Positions 49,062-60,636 of a stretch of DNA of 64,000 bases are shown piece by piece (the first letter of the stretch is position 1; every line of letters starts with the position of its first letter). A model generated the notes under the pieces. The model saw only the letters and a program-made list of their open reading frames with translations. It ran no database searches and was not told the DNA's origin. Where the stretch lies: the NCBI GenBank assembly GCA_033002965.1, contig JAURVB010000125.1, positions 62,001 through 126,000 on the forward strand, given 5' to 3'. The DNA comes from Piper betle (taxonomy: Eukaryota; Streptophyta; Magnoliopsida; Piperales; Piperaceae). Both the position numbers and the translations under genes were made by a program.

Positions 49062-50040
49062 ATTTAGGTATATACCTGACCTCCTTGAGAATAAGTTTAC
49101 CTTCACCATGCATCTTCAAATGAATTACTCCCTTACCTTCAATTTTACACTTCTGACCATTGCCAATAGTTACGTATTCCAACTCACTCTTGACAAAATC
49201 ACAAAACCATTCTTTGTGAGAAGTACAATGAAATGAAGCACCTGAATTAATGTACCATGTATCTATGTTGTAATCATCATGAATAGTTAAACAAAATTTA
49301 TCTTCATGGCCATCAACAACATTAGCTACATTCTTGACTCGCTCGGGACAATTCTTTTTTACATGTCCTTCCTTGTCACGAATCCAAATAGGCTTACCTT
49401 TGAATTTTCCTTTAGATTTAGAGTGCCCTCGGTTCTTAGGACTTCTACTTTGACCTCTTCCTCTTTCTTTGCCCTTACTTTTGTCCACCATCAAAGCTAT
49501 GTCGGAGATGGACGGTGTGCTATCTACCAGGCTCCTCTTCATCATCTCCTCATTCAAGATTGCACCTAGCACTTCATCAAACTTTAATTGTTCTTTTGAT
49601 ACATTACTTATAGAAGTAATTACTGTATCCCAACTCTCTGGCAAAGAACACATGAACATTAAAAATTTAATATCTTCACTAAAGGTCATCTCCACATATT
49701 CAAGTTGTACCCAAATTTTATTAAAATCATTCAAATGATTAGCAATAGATTTACCTTCAAGCATTCTTAAAGAGACAATCTTCCTCAACAAAAATAACCT
49801 ATTAGAGGCAGATGACTTCTCATAAACACCAGCTAATGCCTCAATGCCTCATAAACACCAGCTAATGCCTCCATCAACCCTTCGATGGTTGTCTATTTTG
49901 ATACATTAAATGCCACCGAATGTGTTAAACACAATCGAACAATAGCTAAAGCTTGCTTATCCAACAAGGCCCACTCCTCAGCAGACATTGCTTCTAGCTT
50001 GGTACCTATAAGCGGTTGATGTAGTTGCTTCCCATATAAA
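49057..50040 (-). pseudogene. Copia element C gag and protease
   Basis: The Gag N-terminal part (about 50040-49850; GTKLEAMSAEEWALLDKQALA) is separated by a frameshifting 29-bp duplication (49820-49871) from a 244-codon open stretch (49057-49791). That stretch has gag text (GKSIANHLNDFNKIWVQLE), a basic linker, a zinc knuckle and protease. The knuckle reads IWIRDKEGHVKKNC, where the first two Cys of CxxC are missing. The protease active site reads INSGAS, with Asn replacing the catalytic Asp of DSG. So even the open part could not give an active protease. The frame continues past the TRIM insertion at 49061. Confidence 0.85.
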
Positions 50041-50190
50041 TGATCCTCAATCTACATCCTCCACCATTGATAATTTGTTCCATCAAATTTCTCTTCTCTA
50101 TCTTCCTAATTTTGGAAGTTTCCACCATGAATCTCACTCAAATCAAGATTCGATTGAAGGAGACCCAAAGTTCCCACAGATGGTGCCAAT

Positions 50191-50691
50191 TGTTAAAAAA
50201 ATCTTTAGTTGGAGATCAACAACAACAAACACAAAATTTAGTAAAATAATGCCCGAGAAATAAAATAAAATAAAACCAAAAGAACAGACTATCGAGTGTC
50301 AAAAAATCACAGGACAACAACGAACAATTTACTATTTCAACCAAAGATTAGAGTTATCAAACACAAAAAAATTACTCACTTAATTTATATTATTGAGATT
50401 ACAAAATTCTCTCCCTCTTAATACTCTATAGAATTAAACTTGTGAATAATATTTTTCCTTCATTTTTATCTCTCTCTCTCTCTCTTGATCCTATTGTCTT
50501 TCTTGTTTTATTTTCTCTGCTTGTCTTATTTTAAAATGAGGCAAATAAAGCTCAATTTATAAAGAAGTTTTAAGATCTTTCGTCCTTCATGGAACAACAA
50601 ACAGCCACCTCGGTTGGTATTCCGAGATTCTTTTCATATTTCAAGTGTGACAATGAATTACATATTATTAATACAATTACATATATTAACA
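50191..50691 (-). repeat. 5' LTR of copia element C
   Basis: 501 bp, plus-strand ends TGTTAAAAAAATC and TATATTAACA. It is followed directly by AAACT, the target duplication. It differs from the 3' LTR at many positions, so the insertion is not recent. Confidence 0.88.
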
Positions 50692-50696
50692 AAACT

Positions 50697-51929
50697 AAAG
50701 TCTATTTACTAGAAATATCACCCTTTTTGTGAAAATTAGTAAGTATCAGTAACTTATAAGAATTAAAATTATCTCTTATAATTATATTACCAAAATCACC
50801 CATTTATAATAATTAAAGTTCTAAAATCATATACTCTAAATTAGTGGTTTTCAATAATCATAAAACTAGATAGATATTTGAGTTTGACGCTTCAAAGGCA
50901 ATGTTTGAGATTTCTAATTGTCATATAGTTAGCGAATGCAATGACGCTCAAGCGTGAAAAAATAAAGTATTTTTTTCCCAACGTGAATTGATAAACCTTT
51001 ATAGTGATCACCCAGCGCTATTAAAATATATTGTCTAGGTACAGATTTTCTTCGCAGAAGCACTAAACTAAGAGCATAATTATACTAATACTACCAGATA
51101 GAGTCATATTATAGTAATAATTTTTCTTCAATGCTTTTTAATAACAATTGATTGCCACAAAAATTTTGAAAGTGTTTCAATAGTTTGTCAGCTCTTATAT
51201 TATACTAAAAAAACTGGATGGAAAGGGTGTGTGAAAGATATACCCCACAGGGTAAGGGAATTTGTTCCTTTGTAAGAAGATCCCATTTGAGCATCAAAGT
51301 TGGCATCTGACACGTGGTACAGATGTCAATTACGTAGCCATGCAATCCAATGTTCGCTCTCTGTCTGGCCTTAGTGGCTTGCAATCCCTTCATAATATCT
51401 GTTAATCTGATATGATATATGTTATACACAAGTCCTTAATTAGGATTCCCCTTGCTCAAATATTGTTTCCGTCTTTACTTTGTTTGTTATTTCATGGCTA
51501 AAATTCGTCTATCTTTAGATGACGTTCTCATGAAACTGTAATTTTATTGCCACATACTGTGATGCAATGAACCCATTTATCCCCGCAAAATATGTATGTG
51601 AAAAATTTTAAATATTTGGGGATTTAGTTACCACATATGCTACTTTCTCATGTACCATCATGTTCACGACTTTCTAATGTGAGGTGTTAAATGACATGGA
51701 TGAACGAGATTAATTCTTTTCAAAAACAATTGTACGTCATTTGCTTTACATCTTAAATGACCTGATTTGGAAGTTGTGGTTTAAATTGAAGTTATGGTTT
51801 TATTTGAAACAACTTATATATGCTTACACTGAGTATTCATTTTGTCATTGCATATGTAAAATATAACTTTCAAAACTTGACAAGTTTGAAATTATATTTA
51901 GATAATGAGAATAATTAGTACAACTAACT
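50697..51929. other. Unassigned AT-rich DNA between copia C and a CACTA end
   Basis: A 74-codon minus-strand ORF (51205-51429) is present in a slightly GC-richer patch, but I do not recognise its product. No other coding or repeat structure is seen. Confidence 0.5.
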
Positions 51930-52110
51930 AGTAGAAAAAAGGTCATCAGTGACCGCGAGTTTGTGACAGGCTTTTTCGGTTGCTATTTTGTGATCAGCTA
52001 CTGACGTGATTTAAACCGGCTAAATTTGAGATCGTTTTACAATTGAAGATGCGGTCGCAAAATTATTTACCATTAGAAGCGACCACTGATAGAATCACAA
52101 TAAATTCTAA
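51930..52110 (+). mobile_element. Second CACTA-type terminal fragment
   Basis: AACTAGTAGAAAAAAGG followed by ATCAGTGACCGCGAG and repeated GCGACC/GGTCGC-like motifs closely resembles the terminus at 6953. The first base of CACTA is changed. Probably a decayed terminus or a deleted non-autonomous copy of the same family. Confidence 0.5.
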
Positions 52111-52639
52111 ATACAACAAACTCTCATATAAAGATAAAAAAGACCAATAAGATTGGTAGGCAAAAGGCTAATATGTAAAGGATACCGTAAATTAAAGATC
52201 AAATTATAGAACGATCAATCGGCAAGTTATATGGATTCTAATTAGTAATCTTCTACTTTAGATCAAAGGTAGATTCCACTGAATCTTTCCAAAATTGATT
52301 TGAATACAAAAACACCATGTAAGAACACGTACTTACAGACAAGCCTACTGGGCACACGTCTAGGCGGAAAGCATTTTCGCGCCTGGATGCCCGACATTCA
52401 ATGTGAACAACCAAGTTTGCTATGGCCCATGCTAATTCGCACTAAGGCACACAATCACTATCGAAAATGTAGAACTTGGGCACTTGGACATGCACCAACA
52501 CGCATGGGCGGTCACCGCCTCGAGCAATCCATGATCCAAAACCATCACGGCCAATTAAGCACACTTGTGCCCCCGCTATGCACTTACCGCATCGAGTTGG
52601 ACTTCTACAACTTACAATGCATGGTTTTCTTATTTCCGA

Positions 52640-53175
52640 GCAATCCTCCCCTTCCCGACCTCATGTGAAGCTCCTTCCATACCTGCTTGATTCCTAAAAA
52701 AGACAAGCTTTTCCTTTAAAACTGATTTGTCATATTGTCTAAAATATTCTTGGTATGAACATATATAAAACTAGCTCGCTATCCAACACATCTCTAATCA
52801 AATGCTAATGCACGACAATATGCTTGCTCCTCACATGGAAACCAAAATTCTTCTTCAATTGGCACTTTAACTATTTACCTCAACAATAATAAATATTGTT
52901 GAGGTGCATAATCAGATTGCTAGTCAAGAGTGCAATTCACTTCCACATGAATATAAATTTTCATTTGAAGAGGAAGCATATTAATATTTGTATTACTACA
53001 TTAGAGACGTGTTGGATAGCAAGCTACTGGATTTATCTACGATTCATTTTGTGATGAAAGTATAGTATATGATGACCAAAATAATTCCGAAAGAATAACA
53101 TGTCATTTAGCAATGAAGCGGGCATATAAGGTGCTTCTTACATAGTTTAAGGAGCTTCACATGAGTTCAGGAAAG
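52640..53175. repeat. Large imperfect inverted repeat next to copia D
   Basis: The two arms meet at a near-perfect palindrome, ACCTCAACAATAATAAATATTGTTGAGGT (given as position about 52876-52904). Paired blocks further out include GCTATCCAACACATCTCTAAT near 52777 with ATTAGAGACGTGTTGGATAGC near 52999, and CTCATGTGAAGCTCCTT near 52660 with AAGGAGCTTCACATGAG near 53150. Total length is about 535 bp with unequal, mismatched arms. It could be a fold-back element or MITE. Confidence 0.6.
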
Positions 53176-53191
53176 GGATAAGTGTTGGGTG

Positions 53192-53718
53192 TGTTGAGAA
53201 AAATCCCTAAAGTAGGAGATCAATAACAACGAACATAAGATATGAGAAAATAATGTTTGAGAAATAAAATAAAATAAAATAAAACAAAAAAGACAAAGAT
53301 TTAACGTGAAATACCCTCATTCTATCGAGAGTCAAAAACCACGGGACAACAACGAACAATTCACTATTTCAATCAAAGAATACAACCATCAAACATATAG
53401 AGATATACAAGAAGATTACTTACCCAACCTATACTGGTGAGATAACAAAATTTCTCTCTCTTAAACAGGTGAATAATATATTTCCTTCTTCTTATCTCTA
53501 TATCCATTTTTCTTTTGTCTCTCACATATTGTCTTCTCTTGTATTGGCATATGTTTAGAATGAGGCAAATGAGTTCCTATTTATAGAGATGGTTTGAAGC
53601 CCTTCATCTTCTATGGAAAAATAAACAGTCACCACTGTTTGTATTCCGAGATTCCTTTAGTATTCTGAGTGTAATAATGGCTACATATCATTAATATTCA
53701 TTATAACAAATATTAACA
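53192..53718 (-). repeat. 3' LTR of copia element D
   Basis: 527 bp, plus-strand ends TGTTGAGAAAAATCCC and ATATTAACA, followed by the polypurine tract. The TG...CA ends are intact and the outer side abuts GGGTG. Confidence 0.9.
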
Positions 53719-54849
53719 ATCTCCCACTTGGAGTCCTATTGGAACACTCTAGTCCAAATTCTTCCTCTACTTATTCGTTGCATAAGTCCATCACTTGCAT
53801 GTTAGTGCAAGTTTCCTCTGCTGCTTTCTACACAAGAGGACACCTCCTTATATAGAACCTTCGTGTTTATCCACAACTCCGGGAAGATCTCATTCACGTC
53901 TCTAACAACCTGCATCTAACATGGCATCCTTATCTCCACGCAGATGGGACATATCTCCATGTCGATCATGCTTATCTTCTGGAGTTAGTTGCAACCAACC
54001 TCCACCGTTGGCTCAAGATTGATCTTGATAACTATCAACATCATCATCATCCTTATCGACAAATCCCCTCAAGCATATCCTTCCGCGCATGCTAGTGACA
54101 TGGTCGAACCCTCCTGGTTCGAACCAATCAGTCTCGGCCAACAGTCGCCTCTCTTGGTGCTTCTAGTAAACTGCACGCTACAAATACCGCCATTGTGGCA
54201 CTGCTCGACAACTCGACCCAAATACCGTAATCCTGGTAATTTGCTCAGTCACGTCCACACATCCGTGCTCATCCAAGTACCGCTACGCTGCTCGTCTTGG
54301 TACACCCAGTATTTATATTGATACGCTCGGTCCATCAACCTCGCTCCGCCTTTATGCACGCTCGTAGCTGTTCAGCCCGGTGTTCGGTCATCACACCCCA
54401 TGAACTGCTACCTAGAACCCATATGCCTCTGAGCTTTCCTCTTTCCGATATACCGACATGCTCAGTACAATTACCGATCATAATGCCAATACGCTCCATC
54501 GAGTAACGGTACTTTGCTCGTTCCAAATCCTAGAACTCGCTAGTACACCGTGGTCACCCAACACGCTCCATGCACCACAGCTTGATCTTTGCCTGTAACT
54601 CTAACACAGATTAACACTGGTAAGTTGTTTCCACCACTTAGATAGCACCGACTATCCGTCTTGGACACAGGATGACCAAGAACAACTGCCAAACCTAGCT
54701 CATCCAATGGACTAGACCTGTAACAGTCTACCCCCACCAATGAGACATGACGTCCTCATCGGAAGGTAAAGTCCTCCACAACACTTCTTGATCTTGCTCT
54801 TCAATTGCCACTAGTCCCTTTCCTTTTCCCAGCTAGCCTCGCTTCTCGG

Positions 54850-55002
54850 TTCCCTCTTTCCACTTGTTTTGTAGAACCTCCCTTTTTGGTGGCAACTTCA
54901 CCAACTCCCATATATGAATCTTCTCTAATGATGACATCTCATCCTTCATGGCCAACTCCCACTTAAGAGTTTTGTCACTCATGGCTTCATCATAGGACTC
55001 CA
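54850..55002 (-). pseudogene. Copia element D reverse transcriptase fragment
   Basis: This segment matches 47080-47220 of element C nearly base for base by eye. It covers the text before RT (ELAMKDEMSSLEKNH and VKLPPK). It is cut at 55002 by the chromovirus LTR. Confidence 0.8.
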
Positions 55003-57971
55003 TGTAAAACCCACGATTCGAGTCAAGGTTTTATATTCAGAACCAGTCGATTCGACCATTATTTTCGAGTCGAGTCAGTTTCAGGACACGTGTACCAAGC
55101 TAACGCCGGTCGCATGTATGAGCTATGAGGGTCATGCATACCTAAGTATATGATGATAACATCATGAACATAACAGAACAGAATGAGTTATCAGAATATA
55201 TAAGAGTATGCAGTTTATTTATTATTATTATTATATATACAGTGATCGTAGAATTAGTTTTAGGTCGTTTACCACGTTAGGGCATGTTACGGGCAGTTTG
55301 GGTGGGTTGTTAGTTATAGAGCATGTCATTATGATGTTTTGGTGTTTGTTTGATTTTATGAGATTTTTTCAGATTTTTTTAGGATTTAATACGACTTAGT
55401 TATTATTCTTGACTCGAGCTGGAGGCGAGTCAAGTAATATTTACAAGTTTGCCACCCAATCATTTCTTCTCCTCCCGCGACACTTTCCCCTTCCAAACCC
55501 TAGCCGCCCCCACTGTTTGGTGCCGCCACCGCTGGCACCGTCGTCGCCTTGCCAGTGGATGTCGCCGCCTAGCCCCGCCATGGCGTCGGCCTGCTGCCCC
55601 ACCATCTGGCCGCCGCGATGCGAGGAAGCCGCGCCTTTGCGCTGTACTTCCGTTAGCGATCGTGCCATCGGTGACCATTGCCGTGGCAATCCAGCTGTAG
55701 CCTCGACACTCTCGACCACCCAGCGAACTTCCCTCACCATAGAGGAGGCCATCGCCGCCCAGGCTGGCCGGATCTAGCTACCCATCGCTGCCGGCCCTAT
55801 TTTTGCCATTTTCCGGCGAGCAGCCGCCTCCGCCGACCATGTTGAAGCCGTGGACGCATCAGGCTTGCCAAGTCAGTTCCAATGGTACCCAATATGACCC
55901 TTATTCAGCCAGTAGACGCCACTAGTGATTGTCGCCGAAAAACTGCTGGAAGCTGCCGAAAAACTACTGAAACTGCCAGAAAACCGCCGGAACCTGCCGA
56001 AAAATTGGATTTGCTAGAATTCGTTGGATCTTCCACGGAGCTCATCCAGTCAATCCCGATCGAACTTCAAACACTGACGAGCGCTGAATTCGAGCTTCGA
56101 GACTCGCGACAGAACCCTAGTCGTCGCCGATTGCCGACGACGTGAGGTATAATTACCTCCAAATTTTTAATTTAAACTTGATGATTGTTAGCACAACATG
56201 CTAGGGTTGGTTTAGTGATGTGATTAATGCTTAATTATGGATGAAACGATGAGTTGCATGATGAAATTAAGTGTGAATGAAGAGTAATGTGATCTAATGA
56301 GAGCATGATAAGTGACTACGACGTAAATTAGAAAAACGTAATAAAATTATTATGAATAGGATGAGTTAGAATTATTTTCACATCTATGATTATTTGGCTA
56401 TAGCTGGATACTGTTTGTATTTTGAGTGTGATGTTCATTGCGTTTGATGCATCATTTAGTTAGCGGGCATTAGTATTTAGTTTTGATGTGTAGGTACAGA
56501 GTAGGAGCTAGCCGCCTAGGCACGATGACACGCTTGGAGCTTCTACCAGGTCCGTTTAGGACTCATCTCTATTTTACGTTCTCTTCTATTGTATGTTTAT
56601 TTTATTATTTGTAGGATGGGTTAAGTGGCATTTTATTGGATCGCACTTAACTCGGGCCATTTAATCGAGCAGTTTTCCGGATTAATAACCCCTCGAGGAT
56701 GAGATCTCTCGAGGATGATTTCGAAAACAAGATCCACCATAAGTTGCCTTCGGGCATATTATATAAATCCCTTCCGAGACCTATATATAAAATTTTATCA
56801 AGTTTTCAGTGAGATGAGAGATGGAGAAACCGGCTGCACGTGCCATGAGCGGATGTCGTGACAGTCAAAGCGGGCTCTGGATTAGTGCCAGCGGCTGTTC
56901 CATTCTCGAAGGATCCTGACAACTCCACGTTTGAGTTCCTCACACCCGGAGAACGTGGAGGTTTACGGGTACTGTTTAGTACAGCGCATGTCCGGACTTG
57001 TGGTTCAAAGGGTACTAAAGGCGACTTCATAAGAGTACTCGGCCTTCGTGCTCAAGACCAAGAGAAATATGGAGGTAATGAGAGGGCTTAGGATTTGAGA
57101 CCAGAAAATGAAGTAAGAAAATGTCGAGAGCAGCATCAGCAGTAGCAGATCAGTAAGTTGGGGATGCTACTGGGTCTGCAACCCAGTGGTTCCTTAGTAG
57201 TGCCCTTCAGAGTGTTCACGTGGAGTATATGATGTTTTCTTTCATATGAGAGTTTACTCTCATATCCAGTTTGTTATAGTTATTTTATTTGCTGGACCAG
57301 TAACACTTGTTACTAACGTGTTTTTATACTATATGTAGGTAATAATTATGAGTTGGAGGAGCCAGCTTGGACGGAGGAGCAATGATGTCTTTGCACACAT
57401 GTCAGTCGATAGAGTAATTAATGTTTTTGTTATGATGTTATTATCTTGAAAATGACGTGAAATGCTGAGAGATGATATAATGTGATTAAATGTTTAAGAT
57501 ATGATGATAGGACGTGATTAAGTGCTAAGAGATGATGAGATGATGCGAGCATGAATAGATTGCGCAATGGAAGCGTGGTGGGTTGAGACCCAAGTTCAAA
57601 ATGAGTTACAGCATGTTAGATTTTGTATTTTGTATGAATGAAATTGTTTGATATATGGTTATATATATATTTGCATATGTATATTTGACAGGGTGGCCCC
57701 TAATTATATTTTTAGGGGAAACTCTGTCCGTTATATTTCAAAATTTTTATTAATTTTTATCGGGATTGTCTGGGTGTGTACTTTGATTTGCATGTCATTC
57801 ATGTAGTACAATGTTAGGGTTTGTGCATTCATCCATGCATTGAGAGTTGTATCTTCATCTTAAAATGCCGAGCTTGGATCCGCATGAGTTAGGTTCGGGT
57901 TAGCTGACCTAACCGGGGCTTGTAACATGCCGGTTCGGTTCACGAGCGTGAACCGGATTTGGGGTGTTACA
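55003..57971 (+). repeat. Chromovirus-type 5' LTR, ~3 kb
   Basis: It starts TGTAAAACCC and ends GGGGTGTTACA, four bases before a primer-binding site. Long LTRs of this kind are typical of Tekay/Del chromoviruses. It is homologous to the solo LTR 20842-23222 in the other orientation, but carries an extra GC-rich block (about 55440-56145) whose ORFs I regard as spurious. Within that block a 21-bp unit like CTGCCGAAAAACTACTGAAA is tandemly repeated at about 55930-56010. It interrupts the copia D RT gene. Confidence 0.85.
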
Positions 57972-57975
57972 GAAT

Positions 57976-57987
57976 TGGTATCAGAGC
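57976..57987 (+). other. Primer-binding site of the chromovirus element
   Basis: TGGTATCAGAGC follows the LTR end after GAAT. It identifies the preceding LTR as a 5' LTR in plus orientation. Confidence 0.85.
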
Positions 57988-59267
57988 TACTCTCGGTTGA
58001 TTAAGATGTAAGATACTTTTATAGGTGAAGTGTGTGCAAAGACCGCTCCAAGTCCAACTGGCAGGTATGTTTCTGTTTATTTTCTTTACATGCAGATTTT
58101 TCTTCATAAGTTATTTGCATAACAATGTATTCAGGACTTAATCAGAAATATGTGGCATTGACCTTAGTTGAGCTGACATGCCATGTATGGATTTTTATCA
58201 TGATATCAAACTGCTTGCCAGTTAGATGTGAGCAAGGGATGTAGTGGTGCTAGCAGAGGTAGAATGGGTATAGGATCCTATCTTATACCAGATCCAGATG
58301 TCAACAGACGTTAGCTAAGAATCTGACAGGAATGTCATGATGGGCTTAGAGACCCACCGATTCTGTCAATTGCAAAACAGATTTGGATGAGTTAGGGTGT
58401 CCACATTTTCGGTCAGCTAAGGCTGAATTGGATGTTGACCAGGTGTCCATGTCTTGCATGTCACCACATTAGTCCTGTTTCTACGGGACATAGTGTACAT
58501 GATGGGAATAAGTTAAAAAGAAAAGGGGCCAACAGTTTTGGCTTCTTTTGCCAGATTGAGGTCTCGTTATGATGAGGAAGAGATCAGGACCACCATTGCC
58601 TATGAGATCTAATATTTGACCGGATTCTATCAGAGATAAGGTACAAGATTAGTGATTACCGTCTGAGGGCCAATTAGCACTGATAAAAATAGCCACTCCA
58701 GATTTCAGGAGATCAGTGTGGGTCTAGCATAGGTTTACCATCATATGTGTCAACACCATGATCCAAGCCTCTTCGGATCAAACACGCATGGTGGGACAAC
58801 CTGAGCCGAGCTGTTAGTAGCCAAGATATGTTAGAGACAGTAGTGGATTTACGATTCATATGATTAGGATCAGATTTTTTTCTGCATCTAGGTAGCATGG
58901 TTGCCAACAGAGTTGCACAACCGCCTACAGAGTTGCACAACCACTGACAGAGTTGCACAACTGCCGACCGAGTGCATAACTGCCGACTGAGTGCACAACC
59001 ACCGACCGAGTTGCACAACCGCCGACCGAGTTGCACGACCACCGACCGAGTCACACAACCACTGCCGAGGTGCACAACCGCCGTCCGAGGATGCACTACC
59101 ACCGACTGAAGATGCACTACCACCGTCCGTGTATTGCTCATCCGCCAACTGAGTAGATTAGTTAGAGCTTAGTAGGACCAGAACTTGAGGAACAAGATAT
59201 AGCTAAAATGGGATTAGCAGAGCAGATAAGAGTTAGGAAAACTGAGGATATTTAGATGAGATAGCAT
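57988..59267 (+). mobile_element. Chromovirus 5' interior, heavily decayed
   Basis: This would be the leader and gag region, but no intact gag domain is recognisable. There are many stops and no zinc knuckle. It contains the 20-bp minisatellite at 58901-59155 and is cut at about 59268 by a Tat-type LTR piece. No chromovirus 3' LTR is seen in the window. Confidence 0.5.
58901..59155. repeat. 20-bp minisatellite CCGCCGACCGAGTTGCACAA, ~12 copies
   Basis: The array starts with TTGCCAACAGAGTTGCACAA at 58901 and runs through about twelve copies of 19 to 21 bp, with GAGTTGCACAA drifting to GAGGATGCACTA toward the right end. Copies differ by point changes, mostly C/T and A/G. Long ORFs on the minus strand here are a by-product of the repeat. 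Confidence 0.9.
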
Positions 59268-60317
59268 AGGATGAAACAAATTAAGCTTTGGAATTGAATG
59301 GTCATGACACTTGCCCCCACCCAATGGCTATAATTTACGGTGTTGACAAAGTTCGATGAAGATGGATGTACATTGTTTTGGCTGTATTTGAGTATGTCGA
59401 AGAGTTGAAGAATGGACATCATAATCAATTTGAATACACTGATTTGTAAGAAACCTCCTTTAATTCATATATCTTGTGGCCACCTCATCTTCTATATAAA
59501 GGGGTGGTCATTTGTCATTTGAAATATCTCATCTCTTAGCTTTAGAGTTTAGTGGAAGAAATAGTTTAGTTTTTGCAATTCCTTTTCTTTTAATAATAAA
59601 AACTTGTTTGTTCTTTATATTGTTTTCTATTTTCATTATGGAGTAATCCTTTCTTTCGTTCTAGAGAAGAATAGAACTTAATATGGTTTAATTTGATTCA
59701 TATCAGCCTCTTACTCTTTTATTCAATTGGATTGTTTGAATTATTATGTTCTTAATGCTAAAAATAGATTGATCGCCTATTTCTTAGATCATGAGATTTA
59801 ATTAGATTTTGGGAGAAATTAATTAGATTAGTCATTGATAATTCATCATACGATGAGTCTTTTGACTTGTTTGTCATTGTGGTCTGGAGATACACAACAC
59901 TATATGCAATTGTAAGGCAAATCTTAATGCATTATTTTGTTGATTAATCAATTATCACTGGGAGGTAGAAATTGAGGTAAAATAATAGATGCATGAAGGA
60001 GCGATAGCCACCATGTCATATAATTATCCTAGATCGACAATGCAAGGGAATAGAAGATAAGAGTAAGATTTGATGAAGATTAAATTCATATTAAGGGAAA
60101 TTTGACTCTAGAACGAGTTTTATTATTTTAACTTCTCCTTTTATTTAAAGTTATTATTTAAATTTAGTTAAGTCAATTATTGTTGTTTTGCTCTTAATTT
60201 TATTTTCTTTAATTAATTTAAGAAAATTCATCTCTCTGTAGGAATGATACTCGAATTTATCATTATATTACTTGTTTCGACCGTGTATGCTTACATGTCA
60301 CTAAAATTATTTGAACA
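59268..60317 (+). repeat. Tat/Athila-type LTR fragment, inverted copy of 7388-8412
   Basis: From GATGAAACAAATTAAGC onward it matches the reverse complement of the 3' LTR of element B along its length, ending ATTTGAACA at 60317. It has a TATATAAAGG box near 59497. The first ~150 bp of the LTR are missing and no primer site or gag follows, so it is a truncated LTR. Confidence 0.75.
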
Positions 60318-60332
60318 GTTAGTTGTAACAAT

Positions 60333-60620
60333 GTTGGTCGGGACCACAGAACTTCCCCACGTTCCTCAAGAACCATTCGGCAGCAGTCTTGGCTGAGCAC
60401 CCCTGTGGTATTGCTACGAATTATGAGTACTTAGAAAACTGACCCACTGATCTTGCTGAGATTCCCTTCAGCCTAGGGAATCCGGATACCAAGTCCATTG
60501 AGACCGAGCTCCATGGTCTCGAAGGTGTAGGTAGTGGCTGTAGCAACCTAGCCTCTAACCTTCTTCTTCACCTTATCCTGTTGACCCCACTAGACAAGAT
60601 CTGACAAAAACATCATTATC
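60333..60620 (-). pseudogene. Ty3/gypsy integrase fragment downstream of the RPS2 copy
   Basis: On the minus strand the zinc-binding end and the start of the core are readable across frames: FVRSCLV, QQDKVKKK, LLQPLPTPSRPWSSVSMDL, SGFPRLKG, FSKYS, then FLRNVGKF. In the family the Asp of SMD is the first catalytic acid. The rest of the core is missing. It joins the RPS2 copy at its high-coordinate end. Confidence 0.78.
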
Positions 60621-60636
60621 AGCCTCTGTGAAAGTG

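Larger units (their letters stand above)
45072..50691 (-). mobile_element. Copia element C, nearly complete, with AAACT target duplication
   Basis: This is a Ty1/copia element in minus orientation: 5' LTR 50191-50691, a putative primer site next to it (TGGCACCATCTGTGGG, about 50173-50188), gag-protease, integrase, RT-RNase H, polypurine tract AAGTGGGAGAT, and 3' LTR 45072-45602. AAACT flanks both ends (45067-45071 and 50692-50696). The 3' LTR outer end has lost about three bases. Frameshifts, stops, two tandem microduplications and an inserted TRIM (48599-49061) make it inactive. A second member of the family is at 53192-62269. Confidence 0.88.

Noticed and set aside
51205..51429. 74-codon minus-strand ORF
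   Set aside because: No recognised domain and overlapping no conserved signal; chance ORFs of this size are expected.
52300..52697. Plus-strand ORF of 122 codons
   Set aside because: No domain recognised; it lies in transposon-rich DNA next to the fold-back repeat.
55409..56145. GC-rich ORFs in the chromovirus LTR that look like a small gene
   Set aside because: They lie wholly between LTR ends, lack known domains, and are absent from the related solo LTR.
58713..59148. 142-codon minus-strand ORF rich in Val/Gly/Cys
   Set aside because: It is a translation of the 20-bp minisatellite.
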